Below, piece after piece: positions 17,035 through 27,819 of a stretch of 37,471 nucleotides of DNA. Position numbers and translations under genes: made by a program. The DNA is taken from the NCBI GenBank assembly GCA_021826505.1, contig JAKAZV010000011.1, positions 1-37,471 of the forward strand, given 5' to 3'. How positions within the stretch are numbered: position 1 is the stretch's first letter; every line of letters starts with the position of its first letter. Under the pieces are notes generated by a model. The model saw nothing but the letters and a program-made list of their open reading frames with translations. It ran no database searches and was not told the origin of the DNA. The stretch is from Acidobacteriota bacterium (GTDB lineage Bacteria > Acidobacteriota > Terriglobia > Terriglobales > SCQP01).

Positions 17035-18339
17035 TTAGATTTGCAGGTCGCCGCGGGTGATTTTGACCCCGTTCAGGTTGCCCAGCACAGTCAGGCCAAT
17101 GCGCTCGGTGTGGAAGCAATCCTGGGCGATGGCCTGAATTTCCTCGGCCGTCACCGCCTCGATGCGGGCCAGCATTTCATCGAGCGTGACGTAGCGGTCA
17201 AAGTAGATTTCCTGCCGCGCCAGATTGGACATGCGCGAGCCGGTGGATTCCAGCCCCAGCATCAGGCTGCCCTTGAGATTGTCCTTGGCGCGGCGCAACT
17301 CCTCGGCCGGAACCGGGCGCGATTTGAAGTCGCGCAGCTCGCTCAGGATGGAGGCAATCACCTGCGGCACGGTCTGGGCGCTGGTGCCGGCAAAGGCGAG
17401 AAAGACGCCGGTGTCACGGTAGGGGTTGAGATCGCTGAAAACCGCGTAGGCCAGGCCCTGCCGCTCGCGAATATTCTGGAAAAAGCGCGACGACATGCCC
17501 CCGCCGGCGATGGTGTTGAGCAGCGACCAGGCATAGCGCATTTCATGATTGAGCGGATAGGCGGGCAGGCCGAGACAGACCTGGACCTGCTCGAGCTGCT
17601 TTTTATTGCGCAGCACGATGCGGGCATGATTGCGGGGCGAGGCCTGGGCATGGTCATTGGTGTGCGGGGCAAGTGAAGAGAACTGGCGCGCCGTCATCTC
17701 GACCAACTGCGAATGCTCAAGATTGCCGGCGGCCGAGATGACCAGATTGCCGGAGGTGAAACATTCGCGGTAGTAGCGGAATAAAAGATCCTGCGCCATT
17801 TTGCGCATTGTCTCTTTGGTGCCCAAGATGGGCCGGCCGAGCGGATGCTCGCGCCAGAAGTTCTGGGTAAAGATTTCGTGGACGAGGTAATCGGGGTTGT
17901 CCTCGTCCATTTTGATTTCCTGCAGAATCACCCCGCGTTCGCGGTCAATATCCTCAGGGCGAAACAGGGGATGGCTGACAAGATCGGAGAGAACATCGAA
18001 GGCAATCGGCAGATGCTCGTCCAGCACCTTGGCCGAAAAACAGACGATTTCCTTGGCGGTAAAGGCATCAAGATTGCCCCCGATGGCGTCCACGGAGCGG
18101 GCGATCTGCTCGGCGCTGCGGTTTTCTGTGCCTTTGAACAGCATGTGTTCGATGAAATGCGTTATGCCGTTTTCTTCCTCCACCTCGCGGCGAGAGCCGC
18201 TACGCAGCCAGACCCCGAGCGATACCGACCGCACGTGCGGCATCCGCTCGGTCACAATGCGGAGTCCATTCGGCAGCACAGTGCGCTGAATGGATGAATT
18301 TTCCGGAATGGGCACTGGTTTGAGCATGGGGGATGACAC
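17035..18339 (-). CDS. M16 family zinc peptidase (insulinase/processing-peptidase type)
   Basis: A 434-residue cytoplasmic-looking peptidase of the one-domain-pair M16B size (like YmxG of Bacillus). The inverted zinc motif HFIEH is at residues 61-65 (H61, H65 ligands, E64 base), and the third ligand E141 in GVILQEIKMDEDNP lies 76 residues later, the family spacing. Other landmarks are TVLPNGLRIVTE at the N-terminus, GGNLDAFTAKE, the RP-x-x-G-T substrate strand (LGRPILGTKE), and the C-terminal R-Y motif region GGGMSSRFFQNIRERQGLAYAVFS. No signal peptide is visible. Start choices are 18339 or Met5 at 18327. It stands alone between A/T-rich gaps. Confidence 0.93.
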   Translation of the reverse strand: MSSPMLKPVPIPENSSIQRTVLPNGLRIVTERMPHVRSVSLGVWLRSGSRREVEEENGITHFIEHMLFKGTENRSAEQIARSVDAIGGNLDAFTAKEIVCFSAKVLDEHLPIAFDVLSDLVSHPLFRPEDIDRERGVILQEIKMDEDNPDYLVHEIFTQNFWREHPLGRPILGTKETMRKMAQDLLFRYYRECFTSGNLVISAAGNLEHSQLVEMTARQFSSLAPHTNDHAQASPRNHARIVLRNKKQLEQVQVCLGLPAYPLNHEMRYAWSLLNTIAGGGMSSRFFQNIRERQGLAYAVFSDLNPYRDTGVFLAFAGTSAQTVPQVIASILSELRDFKSRPVPAEELRRAKDNLKGSLMLGLESTGSRMSNLARQEIYFDRYVTLDEMLARIEAVTAEEIQAIAQDCFHTERIGLTVLGNLNGVKITRGDLQI

Positions 18340-18574
18340 AGGCAGCTCTTTCTTTGAATGCCGGACCGGACGTTTACGTGCGAGGAAAAAATCCGAAGCA
18401 GTACGATGCAGCCAACCCGATCAGAAACCTATATATATTCTGACACAAAGAAGGCGGGCGATCCGGAATGGGTAATTTTGTAGTGTATTATTGTCCACAT
18501 TAAGGGGGCGTGCTTCACTTTAATAATTTATAAGTATTTTAGATTCAACTATATAAAAAAGACTTTCCTGTGTA

Positions 18575-20530
18575 TCAGCCCGAAGCCTGGGCGCGGCGGC
18601 GTTCGAGTTCAAGCGTGATCTGCAGCAGAGAAAGCGCGGCGGGGGTAACGCCGGGAATGCGGGAAGCCTGGCCGAGAGTGAGGGGGCGGATGCGGCCGAG
18701 TTTTTCTCGCATTTCGCGCGAAAGCCCGGGCAGGCTGGAGTAGTCGAAGCCAGGCGGGATGGACTTGCCCTCCGCGGCGCGGAGTTGATCCATCTGGCGC
18801 CGCTGCTGGGTGAGATAGCCCTCGTATTTAATATTGGTTTCAACCGTTTTCCATTCCCATCCGGCGGGATCGGCGCGGCGCTGCTCGGCGATCAGGCCGG
18901 GAGCTTCGGATGCGAGCAAAGGCAGACAGTCCTGGAATGTGATTTCGGGGCGCTTGAGCAACTGCGCCAGCGCAGGCCGGTCGGGCAAAGCGCCGCCCAG
19001 CTTGGCATAGAGCGGGCCGGCGGCCGGCTGCGCGGGATCGGGACGAGTGCGGGCACACCAGGCCTCAAGCCAGGCAATGCGCTGCTGGCGGGCCTCAAAA
19101 GCCTGCCAGACATCGTGCGCCAGCAGGCCGGCGCGGCGGGCATGCGGCATGAGGCGGGCATCGGCGTTATCAATGCGCAGGAACAGACGGAATTCGGCGC
19201 GCGAGGTGAACATGCGATACGGCTCGTCGGCGCCGCGGGAGGTGAGATCATCCACCAGAATGCCCAGATAGGCTTCGGTGCGGTTGAGCCGCAGCGGCGG
19301 CTGGTTTTTGACTTGCAGCCCGGCGTTGATGCCGGCCATTAATCCCTGCGCAGCCGCCTCTTCGTAACCCGTGGTGCCGTTAATCTGGCCGGCAAAATAC
19401 AAACCCGATATGGCTTTCGTTTCGAGCGAGGTCCACAGCTCGGTGGGCTGCACAAAGTCATATTCAATGGCGTAGCCGGGACGCAGCATCTCGGCCTTTT
19501 CGAGGCCGGGAATCGAGGCGATCATGCGCGCCTGCACGTCCACCGGCATGGAGGTGGACATGCCGTTGACATAGATTTCGTGGGTATCGAGACCTTCGGG
19601 CTCCAGAAAAATCTGATGCCGGTCTTTATCGGGGAATTTGACGATTTTATCTTCGAAGCTGGGGCAGTAACGCGGTCCCACCCCGGCGATCTGGCCGGAG
19701 TAAAGCGGGCTGCGGGTCAGATTTTCGCGGATGGCGGCGTGGGTTTCGGGGGTGGTATAGGCGATATGGCAGAGCACCTGCTCGCGCTCGATGCGGCGGG
19801 TGGAAAAAGAAAACGGAGTGGGTTCGGCATCTCCGGGCTGAGGCTCGAAGCGGGACCAGTCAATGGTGCGGGCATCGAGCCGGGGCGGGGTTCCGGTTTT
19901 GAGCCGGCCGCAGGCAAAGCCGAGCCGTTTGAGTTCTTCGCCTAAAAGCTGCGCGGCGGGTTCGCCGGAACGGCCGGAGGGATAGGTAGTCTCGCCGATA
20001 TGAATCAGGCCATTGAGAAACGTTCCGGTGGTGAGCACTACGGCGCGGGCCGCAATCAGCCGGCCATCGCGCAGGCGCAGGCCGCGCACGCGGCGGGCGG
20101 GCTCATGAGCCGTGCATTCTCCGCTCTCGACCGGCTCGACCCACAGGCCCTCCACCTCGGCCTGGCGAATGCGCAGCTCGGGCCGCGCCTCGAGCAACTG
20201 GCGCATGCGAATGCGGTACTGCTTTTTATCGGCCTGGGCGCGGGGCGCCCAGACGGCGGGACCGCGGCTGGTGTTGAGCAGGCGAAACTGGATGCCGACT
20301 TCGTCTATGACCTTGCCCATGGCGCCGCCAAGGGCGTCAATTTCGCGCACCAGATGGCCTTTGCCTATGCCGCCAATGGCGGGATTGCACGACATCTGCG
20401 CGATGAGATCGAGATTGAGGGTGAAAAGGGCGGTTTTCAGCCCCTGGCGCGCGGCGGCGAGCGCGGCCTCGCAGCCGGCATGGCCGGCGCCGACGACGGC
20501 GACATCATATTGTTCGGCTACTGGAAGCAT
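18575..20530 (-). CDS. mnmG: tRNA uridine 5-carboxymethylaminomethyl modification enzyme MnmG
   Basis: A 651-residue FAD enzyme that, with MnmE, installs the cmnm5 group on wobble U34 of certain tRNAs. Clear signatures: FAD-binding [20 protein letters not shown] at residues 9-28, [42 protein letters not shown], the second nucleotide region [42 protein letters not shown] and [21 protein letters not shown], and a helical C-terminus with [22 protein letters not shown] for tRNA/MnmE contact. Length is within or slightly above the family range. It follows fmt by eight bases, so both are likely cotranscribed; both act on translation through tRNA modification. Confidence 0.98.
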   Translation of the reverse strand: MLPVAEQYDVAVVGAGHAGCEAALAAARQGLKTALFTLNLDLIAQMSCNPAIGGIGKGHLVREIDALGGAMGKVIDEVGIQFRLLNTSRGPAVWAPRAQADKKQYRIRMRQLLEARPELRIRQAEVEGLWVEPVESGECTAHEPARRVRGLRLRDGRLIAARAVVLTTGTFLNGLIHIGETTYPSGRSGEPAAQLLGEELKRLGFACGRLKTGTPPRLDARTIDWSRFEPQPGDAEPTPFSFSTRRIEREQVLCHIAYTTPETHAAIRENLTRSPLYSGQIAGVGPRYCPSFEDKIVKFPDKDRHQIFLEPEGLDTHEIYVNGMSTSMPVDVQARMIASIPGLEKAEMLRPGYAIEYDFVQPTELWTSLETKAISGLYFAGQINGTTGYEEAAAQGLMAGINAGLQVKNQPPLRLNRTEAYLGILVDDLTSRGADEPYRMFTSRAEFRLFLRIDNADARLMPHARRAGLLAHDVWQAFEARQQRIAWLEAWCARTRPDPAQPAAGPLYAKLGGALPDRPALAQLLKRPEITFQDCLPLLASEAPGLIAEQRRADPAGWEWKTVETNIKYEGYLTQQRRQMDQLRAAEGKSIPPGFDYSSLPGLSREMREKLGRIRPLTLGQASRIPGVTPAALSLLQITLELERRRAQASG

Positions 20531-20538
20531 TTTAAAAA

Positions 20539-21480
20539 TTATTCCAGGCGCAGGCCGGGAGGCTGGCCGCGGAGATATTCCGCAGCGCTCATGCGCCGGC
20601 GGCCGGCGAGCTGTACTTCTATTATCTCCAGAAGCTCGTGACCCGAGCCGCAGCCGGCCAGAACGCGTCCTTGAAATTCAGACACTTCGCCGGCCGCCAG
20701 AGGGCCCGGCAAAGCCAGCGGACGCTCAGCCGGAACACATTGATGCAATATGAGCGGCTGGCCATGGGCCAGCGCGAAAATGCCAGGCCAGGGCTGAAAG
20801 CCGCGCCAGCGATTGTAGATTTGGGCCGCGGACTGGCGCCAGTCCATGCGGCCATCCTCGCGCTTCAACAGCGGCGCCAGCGTCGCCTGGGCATCATTCT
20901 GCGGCTGGAGCGTGATCGTGCCCGCAGCCAGACCGCGCAGGGTGCGAGGCAAAAGCCGGGCCGCGAGCGCGGCCAGCCGGGGCGAGAGTTCGCGGGCCGT
21001 TTCACGCGGGCCGATGGCAAGTTTTTCCGATAGCAGCATGGGGCCGGTGTCGAGGCCCGCCTCGATGCGCATGGTCGTCACGCCGGTCTCGGTTTCACCC
21101 TGTGCGATCACCCACTGGATGGGCGCGGCGCCGCGATAGCGGGGCAACAGCGAGGCATGCGCGTTGATGGCGCCGAGTGGGGGTAAATTGAAGACGCCGC
21201 GGGGAAGAATCTGCCCATAGGCAACAACGGCGAGCGCGTCGGGCCGGCGCTCGCGCAGCCAGTGAACGCTCGCTTCTTCCTTGATTTTTTCCGGCTGAAA
21301 AACTTCGATCCCCAAGCTCAAGGCGGCGGTTTTTACCGCCGGCGGACGCAACTCACCCTTCCGGCCGGCCGGGCGGTCGGGCTGGCAGATGACGCCCACA
21401 AGTTCGAAATCCGGCTCATGCGCCAGTTGTTCGAGCGCGGGAACGGCAAATTCAGGCGTACCGAGAAACAGGATGCGCAC
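20539..21480 (-). CDS. fmt: Methionyl-tRNA formyltransferase
   Basis: A 313-residue enzyme that formylates initiator Met-tRNA using 10-formyl-tetrahydrofolate. N-terminal Rossmann domain with [19 protein letters not shown]; catalytic residues Asn106 and His108 in [19 protein letters not shown] and Asp144 in GLDTGPML; the lid loop DRPAGRKGE; and the OB-like C-terminal domain with [15 protein letters not shown]. Normal length. It lies directly upstream of mnmG. A def gene, often next to fmt, is not present here. Confidence 0.98.
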   Translation of the reverse strand: MRILFLGTPEFAVPALEQLAHEPDFELVGVICQPDRPAGRKGELRPPAVKTAALSLGIEVFQPEKIKEEASVHWLRERRPDALAVVAYGQILPRGVFNLPPLGAINAHASLLPRYRGAAPIQWVIAQGETETGVTTMRIEAGLDTGPMLLSEKLAIGPRETARELSPRLAALAARLLPRTLRGLAAGTITLQPQNDAQATLAPLLKREDGRMDWRQSAAQIYNRWRGFQPWPGIFALAHGQPLILHQCVPAERPLALPGPLAAGEVSEFQGRVLAGCGSGHELLEIIEVQLAGRRRMSAAEYLRGQPPGLRLE

Positions 21481-21694
21481 AGAACGATTTTATCTATTTA
21501 TGAACACCAACAATTTATGTAGTGGCTGCGAAGTGGCCGGCCACAAGGCAAATGAGCCATGAGTGAGTTTAAAACCGTGAAAAATACCGTCACTAGCGAC
21601 GCAGACGGTTAACCCTTTACTCCTTAATAGTTTAAGTGTGACGGCATTCCGCATTTTTACTGAAAACCTTATCGACGCAAGACCGGTGCGCCGT

Positions 21695-22905
<1,211 letters not shown>

Positions 22906-22914
22906 AGGACAAAG

Positions 22915-23904
22915 CTACTTTTCCGGGGGCAGCCCCTGGAGGGCGCGCCGGACGCGGTCCTGAGCGGCGTGGATGCGAGCCAGAGCCTGGCTTTGCAGTT
23001 GCATCTGGCGCCGGGCGGCGGCGGCGTGGCCGGTGTGAAGATCGGCGAGGGCCAGATAATAATGCGGGGTGGGATTGGCGCCATCCAGGCGCACGGCCTG
23101 GCGCAGCGGCGCCCGCGCGGCGGAATATTGATGCGCCGCGACCAGGGCGCGGCCGAGGCCAAGTTGAGCGTCGGCAAAGGCCGGGTTGATATGGCAGGCG
23201 CGGCGGAAATCGGCGATGGCGGGCAGAAATTGCCGGGCCTGAAAATGCATGACGCCCAGAATGTAGAGCGCGCCGGCGTTGGAGGGATCAATTTTCAGCT
23301 CGGCGTGAAATTCCTGCCGGGCGGCGGCCAACGATGCCGGGCTGGGATGAGGCACGGAGAGCAGCAGCCGTCCGATGCGGTAATGGATTCCCGGCAGGCC
23401 GGGATGGAGCTTTAACACCCGGCGATATTCGGCCGCGGCCTGCGTCCATTGGCCCATGCTTTCGAGCGCCTCGGCATGCAATTCATGCACCTGATATGAA
23501 CCGGGGGCGACGCGAAGCAAACGGGCCGAAGCCGCCGAGGCCAGCTGGGAATAGATGTGAACGGCTAAAAAGCTCACCTCAGCGTCCCGGGGAAAGGCGG
23601 CCTGCAATGGGGGCAAAAAATGCAGCGCCTGGCGCGGTTGATTGAGCAGCATGGCGCAGCGGAGAGCATCGAGACCGGCCCGGCGGTAGACGGAGCGCGG
23701 CAGGCGGGCGGCGGCGGGCCAGCCAGCCCGCAACGCGGGCAGGGCCTGGGCGCAGCGGCCCCGGGCGGCCAGCATCAGACCGCGGCGCAACTGGACGAGC
23801 GCCGGGGTGACGGCTGGCGCCGCCGGCAATGACGCTGCCGCCAGAACCGCGGCAGACAGGAAAAGCGCCCGAAGACCTGACCGAAGTGGATTGCTTAGAT
23901 TCAT
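22915..23904 (-). CDS. Secreted tetratricopeptide-repeat protein
   Basis: A protein of about 329 residues with a signal peptide (PLRSGLRALFLSAAVLAAASLPAAPA) and several TPR units in the second half, such as ALESMGQWTQAAAEYRRVLKLHPG, NAGALYILGVMHFQARQFLPAIADFRRACHINPA and FADAQLGLGRALVAAHQYSAARAPLRQAVRLDGANP. TPR arrays bind proteins; the partner is unknown. The ATG at 23904 is used here; a TTG at 23919 would add five residues. Family I copy 1 lies just downstream and family II copy A just upstream. Neighbouring secreted proteins (esterase, TonB receptor) suggest an envelope or polysaccharide role, but no direct evidence. Confidence 0.8.
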   Translation of the reverse strand: MNLSNPLRSGLRALFLSAAVLAAASLPAAPAVTPALVQLRRGLMLAARGRCAQALPALRAGWPAAARLPRSVYRRAGLDALRCAMLLNQPRQALHFLPPLQAAFPRDAEVSFLAVHIYSQLASAASARLLRVAPGSYQVHELHAEALESMGQWTQAAAEYRRVLKLHPGLPGIHYRIGRLLLSVPHPSPASLAAARQEFHAELKIDPSNAGALYILGVMHFQARQFLPAIADFRRACHINPAFADAQLGLGRALVAAHQYSAARAPLRQAVRLDGANPTPHYYLALADLHTGHAAAARRQMQLQSQALARIHAAQDRVRRALQGLPPEK

Positions 23905-23939
23905 CAGCTTAAATCGCAATGCTCATCCATCCAGCAAAA

Positions 23940-24115
23940 GGATCACGCTCAGAGATAAGCATCGCATAGCGGCGTTGGAACCCGCTCGGCAACCCTCACA
24001 TACATCCAGATATGTTGCGGTTGCCTCGCGGTTTCCGTCTTCGCCTGCTCGCAGCTTTTCATGAAGCAATTCCTTCGGAATTGCTTTTCCCTGAGCGCTC
24101 AGCATCGTTCAACGC
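23940..24115. repeat. Repeat family II, copy A
   Basis: About 170 bases align without indels to copy B (34621-34795), with 16 differences counted by eye. The core 23946-24097 has imperfect inverted ends (CGCTCAGAGATAAGCA on the left; the right end reads CGCTCAGGGAAAAGCA on the other strand). Inside are a perfect hairpin AAGCAATTCC-TTC-GGAATTGCTT, a GGCAACC/GGTTGCC pair and a variable short hairpin (ACATA/TATGT). It lies between the TPR gene start and the terminator of the TonB receptor gene. Confidence 0.88.
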
Positions 24116-24148
24116 AGGCCACCTCTCAATGATTGAAACAGCGATTGC

Positions 24149-24184
24149 AAAAAAATGCGGCGCTGCCCGCAGAGGCAGCGCCGC
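24149..24184 (-). terminator. Intrinsic terminator of the TonB receptor gene
   Basis: Read on the minus strand: GCGGCGCTGCC, six-base loop, GGCAGCGCCGC, then A and seven T. The 11-bp perfect stem and T-run make a textbook rho-independent terminator, 27 bases after the receptor stop codon. It separates the receptor transcript from the downstream TPR gene. Confidence 0.9.
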
Positions 24185-24210
24185 TTGCCGGTTCAGGGGT
24201 GATTGACGGC

Positions 24211-27200
24211 TTAGAAATAGAACTTCAACCCGAACTGGATATTGCGGGCTCCCTGTGAGCTGGTGATCTGGCCCATCGAGGAACCGCCGTACACGGCGGG
24301 CGCGCCCAGGATCGGAGTATTGAAGAAGTTGAGAAATTCCGACCGGAACTCGATGCGCTTACCTTCACCGAAGGGAAATTCGCGCTGCAGGCTCAAGTCG
24401 AGAGTATCCATCCCGGGGCCGCGGATATCACCCACGCTGCAGGTGCCGAACTGGCCGGGCAGGGCGTTGGAAAAAGTGGATCCGCTGAACCACTGGATGC
24501 CGCCGGTCGAGGCGGGTTTGTTTTCGTACTGCACCGGACCGTTGCAGTCAAGGCGCATGCCGCGGGAATTGGTATGGGTATTGTCGGGACCCTCGGTGGT
24601 GAGCGGGAAACCGCCATGCCACTGCACGATGCCGCTGAGATTCCAATTGCCCAGCACGGCATTGCCGACAGAACCGAGATTCACGGATTTACCTTTGCCG
24701 ACCGGCATGGCATAGACGGCATAGGCGCTGAGCGAATGGGTTAGATCGTAGTAACAGGGGCCCCATTCAGCTTTCATATTGTAAAGATTTTGAAAATAGG
24801 GCGAGGTGGGGATGGTTTCTCCGCCCCAGGAGCCGAAATAGCCGCTCGAGTTGGTCATGCATTTCGAGTAGGTATAAGCCAACTGGTACTGCAAGCCATT
24901 TTGAAAGCGGTGCAGGAACGTGGTCTGCAGTGCGTCGTACTCCTGGTTGCCGTTGGTCGCGGTGCCGGAGATTTCGCCGATATCGTTGACCAGCGTGGGG
25001 TTTCCCGCCATGTAGATGCTGGGCGCGGTCTTGCCGCCCGGCAAGAGCTGAAGCTGGGCGTAGGGCATGGGAACCATGAGATGGGTCACATGCTCACCCA
25101 CATAGCCCACCTGCCAGGTCGTGCTGTTGGAAAACTGATGCTGCAGGGTCAGATTCCATTGCTGATCCACCGCGGGTTGGATATTGGGATCCCAGAGCCG
25201 TATGACCGCACCGGCGAAGGGATCGGTGGGAGATTTCAGTTTGCTGAACCCCTGATCGAGCGTGGTCGCAGGCAGGGCCGTGCCGGCGTAGTTAGCGTTG
25301 GCCTCGGTCTGGAAGGGAGGGTTCAAGGGCAGGCGCAGGTTGGTGCCGGTGCCTTCAAGATAGGTGGAAATGGCATAGCTGCCGCGCAACACATTGCGAT
25401 TGTTCAGCCCCCATTCGAAACCCAGGCGGGGCTGGAAGTCGGCGCCGGCGTTATAGGAATTGTAAAGAGCCCGGTTGTTGCTGTAAGGAGTATTGGTTTG
25501 ACCGGCGAAGTATTCGGTGCCGCTTAAAAGGCCGAAGTTGGCCTGGCGATTGTGCACTTCGACCCAGGGGGTATGGTCTTCGTACCGAAAACCCAAATTC
25601 AATGTCAGATTGGGAGAGAACTGCCAATTGTCCTGCAGATAGCCCGCTAAAATGCTGGCCCGCTGGCCCCAGGTTCCACTTTGCACGCCCAGGCCAAGCG
25701 AATCGGGCAGCCCGAGCATGAAATCCGCTTCGGCCAGTCCGGAAGCGGTGCTGGCGCCGCCCGGGCCGGTATATTGGCCGTTGAAGTCAAAATAGCCGGC
25801 GCGGCCGTTGTTGCCGGAATAAAAAATGTCAATGCGGTCGCGCCAGTACTGGAAGCCGGTATGGAAGGTATGGGCGCCGTGAGTGATGACCATCTGGTCT
25901 TCGTATTCAATTACGGTATTGGCGAACAACTGCTGCGGGCCGCCGGAATTGGAACTGCCCAGATTGGTGACGAGCGAACCGCCGCTGAATTGAATGGCGG
26001 GGAGTCCGGGACCGCTGCCGTTGCCGTCCTGAATGCCCAGCTTCTGCGCCAGATCCCCGAGGTTGGAGCCGAGATTGCCGTTGTCGTTATCGCTCCAGTT
26101 GACGCCCACCCGCATTTCATTAATAAAATTCGCGCTGATGGTGTGGGTCCAGTCGGCGACTTCATTATAGACATCGACATCGGCATAGGAGCCGATCAGG
26201 AGCGGCTGCGAGTTGTTGCTCGGATTGCTCATGTAGGCGTGGGAGAAGCGCACAAATAAATGATCGTTCTGGCTGAGATTGCCATCCACCTTCACATCTT
26301 CCTGGTTGACATTGGTGTAGGAATCGCTGGTATTGAATGCATTCTGGGTCAGATTATTGTTGACCACGGCGGGGTAAAACGAAGACGCAAGCAGCGCCTT
26401 GGCCGCAGGGCTTTCGACCGGATTCGGACAGACGCCCGGCGCGGGATTGGCCAGAATATTATTCCCGGGGAAGGGCATGCGCTGGTTGGCGACCACGCAA
26501 AAAGGATCATAGAGCTGGGTCGTGACGGCGGAAAAATTCCCGGCGCGCTCGGCCGGCGTGAGCACGGTGAACGCACCCGTCGAGGCGGGAAAATCGTAGC
26601 GTTCGCCCTCATAATCACCGAAAACGAAGAGCTTATTGTGCAGGATGGGGCCGCCCAGGGTGCCGCCGAACTGATTCCAGCGCATTTTGGAGCGGGGCGC
26701 GCCCTGCCAGTTGGCCGCCCAGTCATTGGCATTCAGAACATCGTTGCGCAGGAACTCATATAAATCGCCATGCCAGTGGTTGGTGCCGGACTTGAGGACG
26801 ACGCTGACGATGCCACCCTCGAAGTTGCCGAATTCGGCCGAAGGATTGGCGGTGATCAGGTTGAATTCCTGGATGGCGTCGGGGGCGGGAGAGACGCCGA
26901 CTCCGTTTTCATCCACTTGATTGTTGTCCATGCCGTCGAGAATGAAGTTGTTGGCCTGTTCCCGGTTGCCGTTGATATAGGGCCGGCCGGTATAAATACC
27001 CAGGCTCTGGCCACTGGTGAAGTGCTGCGGGTTGGGCGTCACCGAGCCGGCGGACAGAAGCGTGAGTTGAACGTAGTTGCGGCTGGCGAGCGGCAGGGCG
27101 TTCGTGGTGCGGCTGCCGATGATGGTGCCGACGGTGGCGCTGCGGGTCTGCAGCAGGGGCTGCGCGGCGGTGACCTGGACGGTTTGCGAGACCGAGCCCA

Positions 27201-27555
27201 CCACGAGTTGAAAGTTCAACTGGGCGTTTTGATTGATCTGCAAACTGAAGCGCGGATGAACGGCGGTTTTAAAGCCATGGGCGCTGACCGTCACTTGATA
27301 ATCGCCGATCGGCACCCGGGGCAGCGTATAAAGACCGTGTCCATTGCTCTGGGTGGTGAAGCGCAGACCCTGCTCGAGATTCGTGGCGGTGATGCGCGCT
27401 CCGGGCACGGTGGCACCGGAAGCATCGGTGATGCGGCCGCTGATCGCGGCCATGACTTGCTGCGCCCGCAGGGCCAGCGGGCAGGCAAAAAATAAACTGC
27501 CGGCGAGGATCCACACGCGCCAATACAGCTGGAATTTCAGATGATCTCTCCTCAT
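24211..27555 (-). CDS. TonB-dependent receptor, Oar-like, with carboxypeptidase-regulatory domain
   Basis: A 1114-residue outer-membrane protein. After a signal peptide (WILAGSLFFACPLALRAQQ) comes a CarboxypepD_reg beta-sandwich (residues about 35-115: ISGRITDASGATVPGARITATNLEQGL, GLYTLPRVPIGDYQVTVSAHGF), a plug domain (about 125-240, with NFILDGMDNNQVDENGVGVSPAPDAIQEFNLITANPSAEFG) and a long beta-barrel ending in the aromatic C-terminus NIQFGLKFYF. This is the acidobacterial Oar/SusC-like architecture, thought to import or handle large oligomers using TonB energy. The ligand is unknown and no SusD-like partner is adjacent. The ATG at 27555 gives a normal signal peptide. It is divergent from the membrane-anchored regulator at 27820, and the shared intergenic region carries phased repeats. 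Confidence 0.93.
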   Translation of the reverse strand: MRRDHLKFQLYWRVWILAGSLFFACPLALRAQQVMAAISGRITDASGATVPGARITATNLEQGLRFTTQSNGHGLYTLPRVPIGDYQVTVSAHGFKTAVHPRFSLQINQNAQLNFQLVVGSVSQTVQVTAAQPLLQTRSATVGTIIGSRTTNALPLASRNYVQLTLLSAGSVTPNPQHFTSGQSLGIYTGRPYINGNREQANNFILDGMDNNQVDENGVGVSPAPDAIQEFNLITANPSAEFGNFEGGIVSVVLKSGTNHWHGDLYEFLRNDVLNANDWAANWQGAPRSKMRWNQFGGTLGGPILHNKLFVFGDYEGERYDFPASTGAFTVLTPAERAGNFSAVTTQLYDPFCVVANQRMPFPGNNILANPAPGVCPNPVESPAAKALLASSFYPAVVNNNLTQNAFNTSDSYTNVNQEDVKVDGNLSQNDHLFVRFSHAYMSNPSNNSQPLLIGSYADVDVYNEVADWTHTISANFINEMRVGVNWSDNDNGNLGSNLGDLAQKLGIQDGNGSGPGLPAIQFSGGSLVTNLGSSNSGGPQQLFANTVIEYEDQMVITHGAHTFHTGFQYWRDRIDIFYSGNNGRAGYFDFNGQYTGPGGASTASGLAEADFMLGLPDSLGLGVQSGTWGQRASILAGYLQDNWQFSPNLTLNLGFRYEDHTPWVEVHNRQANFGLLSGTEYFAGQTNTPYSNNRALYNSYNAGADFQPRLGFEWGLNNRNVLRGSYAISTYLEGTGTNLRLPLNPPFQTEANANYAGTALPATTLDQGFSKLKSPTDPFAGAVIRLWDPNIQPAVDQQWNLTLQHQFSNSTTWQVGYVGEHVTHLMVPMPYAQLQLLPGGKTAPSIYMAGNPTLVNDIGEISGTATNGNQEYDALQTTFLHRFQNGLQYQLAYTYSKCMTNSSGYFGSWGGETIPTSPYFQNLYNMKAEWGPCYYDLTHSLSAYAVYAMPVGKGKSVNLGSVGNAVLGNWNLSGIVQWHGGFPLTTEGPDNTHTNSRGMRLDCNGPVQYENKPASTGGIQWFSGSTFSNALPGQFGTCSVGDIRGPGMDTLDLSLQREFPFGEGKRIEFRSEFLNFFNTPILGAPAVYGGSSMGQITSSQGARNIQFGLKFYF

Positions 27556-27633
27556 AGTTCCCCCATTTCAGAATTGCTACTACCGGACTCTGGGCAGGAG
27601 TAAACCACCCGAGTTGCATGAGGGCAAGTGTGT

Positions 27634-27672
27634 AACCGTTGCCGAACCGTTATTGACCCGTTCGAAACCGGT
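27634..27672. promoter_or_regulatory. Phased direct repeats, probable regulator-binding array
   Basis: AACCGTT at 27634, AACCGTT at 27645, ACCCGTT at 27656 and AACCGGT at 27666. The first three start exactly 11 bases apart and the fourth 10, so all sit on one face of the helix. This spacing is known for OmpR/PhoB-type winged-helix proteins. The array lies between the divergent receptor and regulator genes. Confidence 0.6.
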
Positions 27673-27749
27673 GTATGTCCATGACGGCAAAAAGGTTTTG
27701 CCGCGAAACCGCACATGAGCGCGGATAAAATTTTTCCGCTCGGGCCTTC

Positions 27750-27761
27750 CGGTTCGAACCG
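27750..27761. promoter_or_regulatory. 12-bp palindrome in the receptor/regulator intergenic region
   Basis: CGGTTCGAACCG is a perfect palindrome. Its right half followed by T matches the AACCGTT unit of the array about 80 bases away, so it may be a second binding site, with half-sites in inverted orientation. It lies about 58 bases before the regulator's start codon. Confidence 0.5.
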
Positions 27762-27819
27762 TTCAGTGAGACCCGCCACAGGGTTTCGTGATACGATTCA
27801 CACCCTGGGAGAGTAAGTT

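Noticed and set aside
23923-24105. Conserved minus-strand reading frame in repeat family II (also at 34585-34809), sharing the stretch LHEKLRAG and [11 protein letters not shown]
   Set aside because: The two translations differ at eight or more residues for about 16 base differences, and the differences cluster in a pairing hairpin. This favours constraint on structure rather than on protein.
27745-27766. tRNA T-loop-like GGTTCGAACC
   Set aside because: No acceptor, D or anticodon arms can be built around it. It is better explained as a palindromic binding site.
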